A stretch of DNA of 35,920 nt from an uncultured Fidelibacterota bacterium (GTDB lineage Bacteria > Marinisomatota > Marinisomatia > SCGC-AAA003-L08 > GCA-002707645). Position 1 is the stretch's first letter. The number at the start of each line of letters is the position of its first letter. The position numbers and the translations under genes are program-made. Where the stretch lies: the NCBI GenBank assembly GCA_913020255.1, contig CAJWAW010000005.1, forward strand, positions 1 through 35,920, in the 5' to 3' direction. The notes beneath the pieces were generated by a model. The model saw nothing but the letters and a program-made list of their open reading frames with translations. It was not told where the DNA came from and did not search any database. Positions 7,536-14,859 of this stretch are shown one piece after another.

Positions 7536-8678
7536 CTAATGATTATGATGATGATGATGATGATGATGATCATGATCATGCAAAGGCATTGGTGGTAAAT
7601 TTAAATCCTTTATTTTAAGCTTACCCTTATCAACTATTTTCAATATATCAGTTCTATCAGCTATATTTTGACCTAGCTCTATTTTTTCAAAGATCAATGA
7701 ATTAATAGAATTTTCCAACATCTGATTTGCCTTATCAATTTGATTTTCATAATTTTTTATTCTATTAATTGTTTTTTGGTCATTTTTATACATTTTATAT
7801 AAATCAACGTCCATTTCACCTTGCTTCATTTTATCTAACCTACCAGAAGCTCTTTTAATTGTATTTTGACACCAAGCTACATCAATATATGGAAGCTGTT
7901 CATCAACCATATTAATCATAAATTTATACAAAATTTTACCTCTATCTCCAGCCATATATGTCGGAGTTTTAGAACCACCATCAGATGATCTAGTTCTACC
8001 TTTACTACTTAAAATCATATCTATTTCAAGATTTTTATTATATAATCTATTTAAATCTATTTGCGTAGCATTAAATAATAATAAAATGAAATCTACTTTA
8101 TCATTTAACTCATTAATATATTTAACCACAGAATCAACAGGATCTTTAACAATAACTTCATCAGATGTAAAAATTGAAGATAAGCCAACAATGCCAATAT
8201 TTTTATTATTTATTTTCAATATTTTATAAGGATCAAATAATAAATTATTGCCAGAATCATAAATATTGCTTGAGATATATGAAAAATTTGATTTATCCTT
8301 CTGTTCTAGTAAAAAATCTAACCCAGCTGCGAAATCTTTTTGACCTGGTGAAAAAGCGTCACAACCCATTGCATTAAAGGATTCTCTTATTATTTCAGCA
8401 TTAACGATTGCAGCATCCAATGTGACTCCAGGATCATAACTATCATTCTTAAAAAACAAATCACCTGCATCAACAATAATAGGCTTTTGATTGCTACTTA
8501 TTAATTGTTCAATAATTGTCGCTTTTCGAGCAAGACCGCCCAAAGGTTTTTTCTTTCAACCACATGGATCAACTTCACCATGAACATTAGTTGTTCCAAT
8601 GATAGTGATAATATTATCAGACTGACCTGTATTAGCAAAAATAGCTGAAAACAAAAATATAAAAATATATTTAATCAT
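7536..8678 (-). CDS. exported metallophosphatase/5'-nucleotidase-like selenoprotein with His-rich tail
   Basis: Read from the ATG at 8678, the frame has a signal peptide (residues 1-15, MIKYIFIFLFSAIFA) and then INVHGE-like sequence TNVHGEVDPCG. An in-frame TGA at 8556-8558 (codon 41) comes next, and then KKKPLGGLARKAT and 335 more residues. The sequence on both sides of the TGA belongs to one UshA/SoxB-like metallophosphatase domain, whose relatives have C-G-C-K here. With a SECIS-like hairpin just downstream I read TGA as selenocysteine (380 residues in all). Later landmarks are VDAGDLFF and FSPGQKDFAAGLDFL. The second replaces the usual GNHE, and D-x-H is N-V-H, so classical metal ligands are partly lost and phosphatase activity is doubtful. 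The C-terminus carries 11 His in the last 14 residues. It is the last gene of a rhodanese-MauE/DoxX unit, starting two bases after its neighbour. Confidence 0.8.
7545..7568 (-). repeat. (CAT)8 trinucleotide run coding poly-His
   Basis: Eight uninterrupted CAT codons on the minus strand (ATG repeats on the plus strand) code for the eight-His block at the C-terminus of the selenoprotein. His-Asp alternation precedes it. The pure codon run suggests slippage-prone length variation between strains. Confidence 0.85.
8525..8544 (-). promoter_or_regulatory. bacterial SECIS-like stem-loop downstream of the in-frame UGA
   Basis: In the mRNA the stem TTTGGGC (8544-8538) pairs with GCTCGAA (8531-8525), giving seven continuous pairs with two G-U. 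It closes a six-base loop GGUCUU (8537-8532). The loop begins 18 bases after the UGA. From memory, E. coli fdhF has GGUCU at the same distance. A G at the start of the apical loop and this spacing are the known requirements for SelB recognition. The stem is GC-richer than its surroundings. Confidence 0.75.
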
Positions 8679-8680
8679 GT

Positions 8681-9127
8681 TTATTTTTTTCTAGAGTTTA
8701 AATTTATAAAAACTGCTAAACCTAAAAATACAAAATCTTCTATAATTCTTCTTATCATTTTTATTCTTAATTCTATATCATCTAAGTTTGATGAATTTAA
8801 ATCAAAGCAACCACAATCTATATTTATACCTCTAAATAGAGCTTGAGAAATTATAAAAATAAAAAACACTAATAAGCCAATTGATATAAAAGATGCCCCC
8901 GTAAGAAAAACATTAATTAATAAACAAATTCCAATTATTAGTTCTAACCACGGAATAATCAATGCAGCAATATTATTTAATTGATAAGGACTGATATGAT
9001 AATTATCTATACTATTAGAAAATGATAATGGATCAATTATTTTATCAATACTTGCATATATAAATACAAAAGCTAAAATTAGCCTTGCAATTAACATCAT
9101 ATTAATATATTTAAAAATATTTTTCAT
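8681..9127 (-). CDS. MauE/DoxX-family redox-associated membrane protein
   Basis: A 148-residue inner-membrane protein with four hydrophobic helices (about residues 10-27, 50-70, 76-97, 127-143). Family features seen: ARLILAFVFIYASIDKIIDP at the start, NYHISPYQLNNIAALIIPWLELIIG spread over 43-67, and RGINIDCGCFDL with C105 and C107. MauE/DoxX-type proteins of this branch are thought to pass electrons or disulfides across the membrane and often lie beside rhodaneses. It overlaps the rhodanese gene by ATGA and precedes the selenoprotein gene by two bases. Its CGC next to the CGU of the selenoprotein makes a redox partnership attractive, but this is inference. Confidence 0.82.
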   Translation of the reverse strand: MKNIFKYINMMLIARLILAFVFIYASIDKIIDPLSFSNSIDNYHISPYQLNNIAALIIPWLELIIGICLLINVFLTGASFISIGLLVFFIFIISQALFRGINIDCGCFDLNSSNLDDIELRIKMIRRIIEDFVFLGLAVFINLNSRKK

Positions 9128-9765
9128 CTGCTAACCGGGAAATTACTGTTGATCCACTCAAGTATTCCACCTTCATAAATAAATATTCTTCTAACATTAA
9201 ACTGTTCAAATAAATAGAAACCTAGATCTTCACTTAAACTGCAACCTTCTCCATTGCAATAAATTAAAAAAGCAGTATGTTTTTTTAAATAACTTCTATC
9301 TCTATTCATTGCGTCAATTTCACTACTATCTCCCATATAAAAGACTCCATCTTCAATACCTAATGTTATCTGAGAAGCACCTTTCTGGACAATATTCTCA
9401 AAGAAATTTTCTCTTATTTCTAACAAATATGATAAATCATACTCTTCTTCCATTAATTCAATAGAGTCATAGGGTAAAGAAATAGCTCCTTTTATATGCT
9501 TTTCTCTATAATCAGATAAATCTCGTGCATCTATAAAAGTCACCATATTATTATCATATAGAAATTTAGCAGTATTTAAATCAACTAATTTTGGTGAATC
9601 AGTATATTCAACATACTTATATAAATCTTTTATTTTAGTGTCAATCTCTTCGAATTTATTTTTTTTAAGTAAATCATAATCATCTAACATTAAGTACCTA
9701 AAAAAAGATAAGACAATAGTAACTGCCACAATTAATAACAACTGTTTTATATCTATATTTATCAT
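9124..9765 (-). CDS. membrane-anchored rhodanese-domain protein
   Basis: A 213-residue protein with an N-terminal membrane anchor (about residues 8-24) and one rhodanese domain (about 60-210). The start of the domain shows TFIDARDLSDYREKHIKGAISLP. The active-site loop is YCNGEGCSLSEDLG with C170 as expected sulfur-carrying cysteine and a second cysteine C175. A roughly 50-residue insertion (about 105-160) separates the two halves. The orientation of the anchor suggests a periplasmic domain. Rhodaneses move sulfane sulfur between thiols. It is the first gene of the unit with the MauE/DoxX protein and the selenoprotein. Confidence 0.82.
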   Translation of the reverse strand: MINIDIKQLLLIVAVTIVLSFFRYLMLDDYDLLKKNKFEEIDTKIKDLYKYVEYTDSPKLVDLNTAKFLYDNNMVTFIDARDLSDYREKHIKGAISLPYDSIELMEEEYDLSYLLEIRENFFENIVQKGASQITLGIEDGVFYMGDSSEIDAMNRDRSYLKKHTAFLIYCNGEGCSLSEDLGFYLFEQFNVRRIFIYEGGILEWINSNFPVSR

Positions 9766-9851
9766 CTATTTTCTAAAAAATAATAATTAATTATAACTAA
9801 ATTTAATAAATAAAAGCTTTTTCTTTGAGAAATATTGAATAGAAAATAAAT

Positions 9852-9857
9852 TATAGT
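9852..9857 (+). promoter_or_regulatory. putative -10 box for tRNA-Ala and the ppiD-like gene
   Basis: TATAGT lies 21 bases before the tRNA-Ala gene. The nearest -35-like hexamer, TTGAGA, is about 21 bases further up, too far for a standard spacer. Placement between divergent genes supports a promoter here, but the exact box is uncertain. Confidence 0.3.
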
Positions 9858-9877
9858 CTTAAATTATTGTTTTATTT

Positions 9878-9951
<74 letters not shown>

Positions 9952-9979
9952 CATTATAAATTTATAAAGGGGAATATTT

Positions 9980-11542
9980 ATGTTAAGCATGTCAAAATTG
10001 AGAGAACAACAAAAATGGATATTATGGACACTGTTATTTTTCTTTGTTGCAAGTATGACCGTTGGAGGCTTAGTTGGTGGAGCTAATATAGTTAGTACGA
10101 TTCAAAGTTTTTTTGGAAAAGTAGATACACGATACTACGTAGGTAAAGTTGGCAATGAGCCTATTCCAATTTCTTACTTTCTAAATGAGCGACAGATACA
10201 ATTAAACAGAATGAGAAATCAAGGTAGATCTATAGATTCTAGAGCTCAGCAAAATGCCAGTGATTTTGCATGGAATAATATAATTGAAAGAGTAATTAAA
10301 GATAAAAAAATTGAAGAGTTTAATTTGAAAGTTCAAGATGATGAAATATATAATTTTTTATTAATGAGTCCTCCTCCTGCATTTAAGAATAACTTAAAAG
10401 AGCTTGGCTTGTTTACAGATGATGATAATAATTTTGATTTAGATGAATTTCAAACTTCTGTAAGGAATGGATTACTTCCAGATACCACTCAAAACCTGCT
10501 TATGACTTGGGAGAATTATTTACGTACATATCTTGCAGATAGAAAGTTGCAAAATATATATAATAATTCAGTATCAATCTCAAACCATGAAGTGAAAAAT
10601 GAATATATATTAAATAATACAAACTGTACTTTAGATATCCTTAATATAAAATCAAATTCTATAAATGATAGTTTAATTACTATTACAGATCAAGAAATAA
10701 ACAACAAATATAAACAGGATAAGGAAACTAAATATAAAATTGATCCATCAGTTACAGTTCAGTATAAATTATGGGAAAATATTAATGCTACTGATATAGA
10801 CTCTCTTGATATAATAGATCTACAGGATAGTCTACTTCAATTATCTATTGATTTCGCATCAGATGCTCAGACATTATCGTTTAATGAAGCTTTAGATTTA
10901 TTTGAAGAAAGTGTGACAGACACGGTAGATTTAACTGAAAGTTTTGCAAATAATTCTGGTATTCCCTTTCAAATGGGAGTTGTTCGACAAGCTGTAAGAT
11001 TTGCTTTTGATAACAAAGTTGGATCAACATCTGATTCATTCCAAACAAATAATGGTTTAGCTGTATTTAATATTATCAAAAAAAATAAATCTACTTACAA
11101 GGGTGTCGATGAAGTAAGAAATAGTATAGAACGATCCATAAAAAGAGATAAAAAAACTGACTATGCGAATTCAATCTTAACTGATGTTGACTTATCTAAG
11201 GATTGGGAATCTATTTCAGATGATATAAATATAGAATATCTAAATAATATATCATCTAATCTTAATGGAAGCTTTAATACAATTGGTAAGAATAACTCGT
11301 TAATTAAAGAACTTCAAAATCTAAATGTAGGAGAAACTAGTTCTATTATTTCTTCAAGAAGCAATGTCTTTGTTGTGAAATTAAAAAACAAAGAATCGTT
11401 TTCAGAATCAAATTTCAATGAAGTGAAAGACTCTCTTAAAAAGACAATGATTATTAAAAATAAAAATCAAATATATAATCAATGGATTAATAGTGAGAAA
11501 GATAGAATAGATGTAAAAGATTTACGTTCTAAGATATTTTAA
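9980..11542 (+). CDS. PpiD/SurA-like membrane-anchored periplasmic folding factor
   Basis: A 520-residue protein with a short cytoplasmic N-terminus (SKLREQQKWILWTLLFFFVA), one membrane helix at about 14-35, and then a large periplasmic region. The section of about residues 50-200 resembles the SurA_N/PpiD chaperone domain (VGNEPIPISYFLNERQ, then a helical stretch). A degenerate parvulin-like section at about 260-370 (IPFQMGVVRQAVRFAFDNKVGSTSDSF, then LAVFNIIKKNK) lacks obvious isomerase residues. It probably helps fold or deliver outer-membrane proteins without strong isomerase activity. Start choice: AAGGGG seven bases before the ATG at 9980; an in-frame ATG at 9989 would remove three residues. 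It converges with the small gene at 11549. Confidence 0.75.
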   Translation: MLSMSKLREQQKWILWTLLFFFVASMTVGGLVGGANIVSTIQSFFGKVDTRYYVGKVGNEPIPISYFLNERQIQLNRMRNQGRSIDSRAQQNASDFAWNNIIERVIKDKKIEEFNLKVQDDEIYNFLLMSPPPAFKNNLKELGLFTDDDNNFDLDEFQTSVRNGLLPDTTQNLLMTWENYLRTYLADRKLQNIYNNSVSISNHEVKNEYILNNTNCTLDILNIKSNSINDSLITITDQEINNKYKQDKETKYKIDPSVTVQYKLWENINATDIDSLDIIDLQDSLLQLSIDFASDAQTLSFNEALDLFEESVTDTVDLTESFANNSGIPFQMGVVRQAVRFAFDNKVGSTSDSFQTNNGLAVFNIIKKNKSTYKGVDEVRNSIERSIKRDKKTDYANSILTDVDLSKDWESISDDINIEYLNNISSNLNGSFNTIGKNNSLIKELQNLNVGETSSIISSRSNVFVVKLKNKESFSESNFNEVKDSLKKTMIIKNKNQIYNQWINSEKDRIDVKDLRSKIF

Positions 11543-11548
11543 ATTATA

Positions 11549-11872
11549 CTATTCAATATCTGAGCTAGAAATCATGCTTTCAAAAGCATAAGAATCTGAT
11601 TCTAATCCCCAACGACTAAGCATATTTTCAACCTGCTTTTTGTTGAAATCTTTAGGATTTACATTTAGAACTATTGTTTTTGATATCGATGATCCATCAA
11701 CAAAATCAATGTCAGAAATATTTCTAAATTCATTTTTCAAATAATAATTTATATCTGAATCAGTCAAGTGAGGCACAGTAATTATTACTTTAGTTGTTCT
11801 GTTGTTTTGGCTAGAATTATTAAAAATTAAAAAAAAGACTAAAGATGATATAAATATTATGATGTAGTGCAA
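11549..11872 (-). CDS. small exported protein with an HMA-like domain lacking cysteines
   Basis: A 107-residue protein with an N-terminal hydrophobic segment (residues 2-18) that acts as signal or anchor. A 70-residue domain follows whose predicted strand-helix-strand-strand-helix-strand order (TTKVIITVPHLT, then TIVLNVNPKDFNKKQVENML and a final WGLE) looks like the heavy-metal-associated ferredoxin-like fold. The metal-binding CxxC is absent; the loop reads PHLTDSD. Family assignment is by pattern only. It stands alone, convergent with the ppiD-like gene six bases away. An 82-base AT-rich gap separates it from the MFS gene upstream. Function unknown. Confidence 0.6.
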   Translation of the reverse strand: MHYIIIFISSLVFFLIFNNSSQNNRTTKVIITVPHLTDSDINYYLKNEFRNISDIDFVDGSSISKTIVLNVNPKDFNKKQVENMLSRWGLESDSYAFESMISSSDIE

Positions 11873-11926
11873 TTAAACGCCCATTTAATATACGTTAAAG
11901 TACATATTTTTTTTGACATATACAAT

Positions 11927-11943
11927 AATTACTTAAAGTAATT
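11927..11943. repeat. short inverted repeat in the gap after the MFS gene
   Basis: AATTACTT, centre A, AAGTAATT: perfect eight-base arms lying between the end of the MFS gene and the start of the 107-residue gene. There is no T-tract on the minus strand after it, so it is a poor terminator. An operator for the downstream gene is possible. Chance occurrence in AT-rich DNA is also likely. Confidence 0.3.
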
Positions 11944-11954
11944 TATTAAATGAT

Positions 11955-13280
11955 TTAACTACTAGCTGATCTAATCCCCTTATCTTCATCAACTAAATGT
12001 AAAAGATAAATTCCTATTAAGAATAAGATCACAACTGTGAAAAGCCCATATCTAAAACTACCTGTCATAGCAACAACTGTAGAGAATAATAATGGTCCTA
12101 AAAATGCAGTGGCTTTACCTGAAAAGGCATAGAATCCAAAAAACTCATTCTGTTTATGTTTTGGTGTTAAACGGCTCATCAAAGATCTACCTGCAGTTTG
12201 ACTAGGACCTGAAAAAACTCCAATCAATACACCTGAAACCCAAAAAACTAACCTACCATCTATTCCTAATGAATGCAATATATAAATCTGATTAACTGAT
12301 GGAGATAAAATAGCAAGTAAACAAGCTAAAACAGATCCATAGTTACTAATTTGAATTGTTTGTTTTCCACCTAATATATCATCTAAAAATCCCATTGAAA
12401 ATGCGCCAACTGCAGCTGCAATATTAAGAATAATACCAAATAAAAATATTTCGTTAAAAGAGAAACTAAATACTTCTTTTGCATATATGCCACCAAATGC
12501 AAAAATAGTAATTAAAGCATCATTATAAACAAGCCTAGCCACTAAAAACTTGAGTGTTTCTCTATAATTCCTTATCTGAGAAAAAGTATCATTTAGTGCA
12601 TTGAACGATGTTTTTACAATCGTAATATCAATTCTTTTAGACTTCTCTTTACTATTGACAAATAAAAAAGTAGGAATTGAAAATATAAAAAGCCATACTG
12701 CAATTAAAACATTAATAATTCTAATATGTTCTCCCGAAGATTTATCCAATAATTGACCTGTAATAGGATTAGTAGGATTATCAGGTTGAATAAATAGAAT
12801 AAAACACAAGCATAAAGCCACTAGTCCTCCTACGTATCCAAATGACCACCCATAACCAGAGATTCTACCTAACTTTTCTTTAGGAGCAATACTTGGTAGA
12901 TATGCATTTAAAAAGACTCCCCCCATTTCAAAGCCAATATTTGCTATACAAAAGATCAATAGTGAATAAAATATATCTCCATGTAAAGGGTAATAAAGCA
13001 AAAAAGAAAAAACAACACAAACCCAGGTCCAAAAAATTAGAAATGTTTTTCTATATCCACCTGCATCTGCCACTGCTCCCATAATTGGAGATAATATTGC
13101 AATAAAAATTGAAGATATAGATACAGCTCTTCCCCAAGCTACTGAACCGCTTTCAGCATCTAAAGCAATAAAATCAACAAAAAATGTAGAATAAATAAAA
13201 GTTAAAATAATTGTAGTAAATGGTTGATTAGCAAAATCATATAAAGACCATGAGAATATTGTTCTTTTATAATTTTTCAT
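11955..13280 (-). CDS. UMF1/Atg22-type major facilitator permease
   Basis: A 441-residue inner-membrane transporter with about 12 hydrophobic segments. The N-terminus WSLYDFANQPFTTIILTF is the signature start of the UMF1 family, with the MFS loop PIMGAVADAGGYRKTFL after helix 2 and GPSQTAGRSLMSRLTP late in the protein. UMF1 members move small solutes, and the substrate cannot be read from sequence. It is the last gene of the peptidoglycan-salvage block and is coupled by ATGA to the 40-residue gene upstream. A role in moving muropeptides or their breakdown products is an attractive guess from context, like AmpG, which is also an MFS protein. Confidence 0.8.
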   Translation of the reverse strand: MKNYKRTIFSWSLYDFANQPFTTIILTFIYSTFFVDFIALDAESGSVAWGRAVSISSIFIAILSPIMGAVADAGGYRKTFLIFWTWVCVVFSFLLYYPLHGDIFYSLLIFCIANIGFEMGGVFLNAYLPSIAPKEKLGRISGYGWSFGYVGGLVALCLCFILFIQPDNPTNPITGQLLDKSSGEHIRIINVLIAVWLFIFSIPTFLFVNSKEKSKRIDITIVKTSFNALNDTFSQIRNYRETLKFLVARLVYNDALITIFAFGGIYAKEVFSFSFNEIFLFGIILNIAAAVGAFSMGFLDDILGGKQTIQISNYGSVLACLLAILSPSVNQIYILHSLGIDGRLVFWVSGVLIGVFSGPSQTAGRSLMSRLTPKHKQNEFFGFYAFSGKATAFLGPLLFSTVVAMTGSFRYGLFTVVILFLIGIYLLHLVDEDKGIRSASS

Positions 13281-13399
13281 TTATCTCCTTTTAAAAGATC
13301 TTTAATATCTTTATAACCAGAAATAGTAAATTTTACAAACATAACAATAAACATTATTGTTGTAAAAATAAATAAAATCTGCCAAATCAACTTCCACAT
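13277..13399 (-). CDS. 40-residue single-helix membrane peptide, possible symporter accessory subunit
   Basis: A gene in the 124-base gap between the second symporter and the MFS permease. It runs from the ATG at 13399 to a TGA that overlaps the MFS start codon by ATGA. The product starts MWKLIWQILFIFTTIMFIVM, one membrane helix, and ends with a short charged tail (GYKDIKDLLKGDK). The start lies five bases after the stop of the symporter gene. The exact packing between two genes, the helix-plus-charged-tail design and the translational coupling argue for a real gene. Small accessory subunits are known for some sodium symporters; that role is inference here. The ribosome binding site is weak (GGTG about 10 bases upstream). 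Confidence 0.6.
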   Translation of the reverse strand: MWKLIWQILFIFTTIMFIVMFVKFTISGYKDIKDLLKGDK

Positions 13400-13404
13400 A
13401 TTAG

Positions 13405-14859
13405 CTATACACCTTTTGATTTGATGTTATCAGGAAAAAACAAAGAACCAACAATCATTAAAAACATGCTAAAAAACAAAGTAAATAACCCTATAATTGA
13501 AGGATTATTTATATTTATACCTAATTCATATCTAATTGGCTCTAATCCTACTATAGCTGAAAACCCTGCTAATAAAGCTAAAACTGCTCCAGTTGAACTA
13601 GCTTTTTCCCAGTATAAACCTGCAACAATTACAGATATAGCACCGGTAAAATAAACTGCACCTGTTATTCCTAAATAATCCCAGATTGCATCTGATCCCT
13701 CATAAAGCATACCCCAGATAAAAACATACAAACCAAGTAATAATATAATAATTCTTGTTATATAAATTTTCTTATCTGATGACAACTTTTCACTTGAAAT
13801 TGGCTCAATAATATCATTCGTTATAATACTACTCCAACATAGCAGATAACTATCATGTGTACTCATAAACGCTGCTAACATACCTGCAACGACAAGTCCA
13901 AGTGCACCTACAGGTAAAATCTCAGATAAATATTTAGGAAATAATACTAATGTATTATCCATTAAATTACCTTCAAAATAAACATATGCACATATACCTA
14001 AAAAACATGGCATAATAAATCTAATAAGAAATGAAAAAGAAGACCAAATATATTGTTTTTTTACTAACTCAACCTTTTTAATAGCTAATGCTCTTGTTAT
14101 TGCTGTTGGCCAAATAACAGCACTAACAAAACCCAGAATCACTTGCCAAGAAATATAAAAAACGCCCTTATTTTCAACTGGATCATATATATTCTTGCTT
14201 GAGTTTGATGCTATCTTTTCTAATTCAACAAATAAATTAGACCAACCTAAATATTTTATTGAAAAATAAATAGATATAAAAAAACCAATTGAAAGAACTA
14301 CATATTGTATATAATCAGTTATTATAACAGATATCATTCCACCCGAAATTGTATAAATAAGAACTAAAACTATTAAAAAGCTCATGATAAAGAGTATTGT
14401 ACCATCATTAAACCCAAAAATAGTTTGAATAAATATCGCACCAACTTTTAAAAATAAACCCATATTTAAAATTCCACCTAAACATAATAATATTGCTCCA
14501 AGAATACGAACATTTCGACCAAATCTTATATTATAATATTCCGGTATACTTTTAACTTTTAAACTCCTTAATCTTACAATTACAAATCCAGTAGTTCCAA
14601 TTAATAATGTAACTATAAAAGCAGCTAATCCTATATGGAATGATGCAAATAAACCGTTAACTCCTGTTTGAGCATTATACATTACTGTAATCAATCCTAG
14701 CTCTGTACCAAGCATAGTAACAACACTTAATGATAAACCAACATTTCTACCAGCAACCATAAATGAAGAGAAGTTTTCAACATATCTTCGAGAATATAAA
14801 CCAACTCCAAAAATCATGGATAAATAAAAAATTACAATTATAATATCAAAGTAATGCAT
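13405..14859 (-). CDS. sodium:solute symporter (SSS family)
   Basis: A 484-residue LeuT-fold transporter with about 13 membrane helices. The first helix begins MHYFDIIIVIFYLSMIFG. Family features: helix-2 stretch SVVTMLGTELGLITV, RLRSLKVKSIPEYYNIRFGRN after helix 3, VYTISGGMISVIITDYIQY around helix 5-6, and VVAGMLAAFMSTHDSYLL, with the Ser/Thr pair that forms the Na2 site. It is translationally coupled to the preceding symporter-NamZ gene (TAATG, one-base overlap). Context suggests an amino-sugar, anhydro-sugar or peptide from peptidoglycan as substrate, but sugars, sialic acid and carboxylates are all used in this family. Confidence 0.85.
   Translation of the reverse strand: MHYFDIIIVIFYLSMIFGVGLYSRRYVENFSSFMVAGRNVGLSLSVVTMLGTELGLITVMYNAQTGVNGLFASFHIGLAAFIVTLLIGTTGFVIVRLRSLKVKSIPEYYNIRFGRNVRILGAILLCLGGILNMGLFLKVGAIFIQTIFGFNDGTILFIMSFLIVLVLIYTISGGMISVIITDYIQYVVLSIGFFISIYFSIKYLGWSNLFVELEKIASNSSKNIYDPVENKGVFYISWQVILGFVSAVIWPTAITRALAIKKVELVKKQYIWSSFSFLIRFIMPCFLGICAYVYFEGNLMDNTLVLFPKYLSEILPVGALGLVVAGMLAAFMSTHDSYLLCWSSIITNDIIEPISSEKLSSDKKIYITRIIILLLGLYVFIWGMLYEGSDAIWDYLGITGAVYFTGAISVIVAGLYWEKASSTGAVLALLAGFSAIVGLEPIRYELGININNPSIIGLFTLFFSMFLMIVGSLFFPDNIKSKGV

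Noticed and set aside
7536..8543. A 335-residue protein starting at TTG 8543 with the upstream TGA as a normal stop of another gene
   Set aside because: The part before the TGA is a signal peptide plus the start of the same domain, so a start at L46 would remove export and the conserved motif. A SECIS-like hairpin explains the TGA better.
8556..8558. TGA as Trp or Gly in an altered genetic code
   Set aside because: At least six other genes in the window end in TGA, and Trp is coded by TGG throughout.
11527..11572. AGATATT/AATATCT arms across the convergent ppiD-like and 107-residue gene ends as a two-way terminator
   Set aside because: Weak A/T stem with a 15-base loop and no clear T-tract in either direction.
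11913..11918. TTGACA as a plus-strand -35 box
   Set aside because: No plus-strand gene follows; the next genes on both sides are on the minus strand.
12893..13084. Plus-strand frames inside the MFS, symporter, polA and other genes
   Set aside because: They are shadows of well-supported minus-strand genes and show no independent features.
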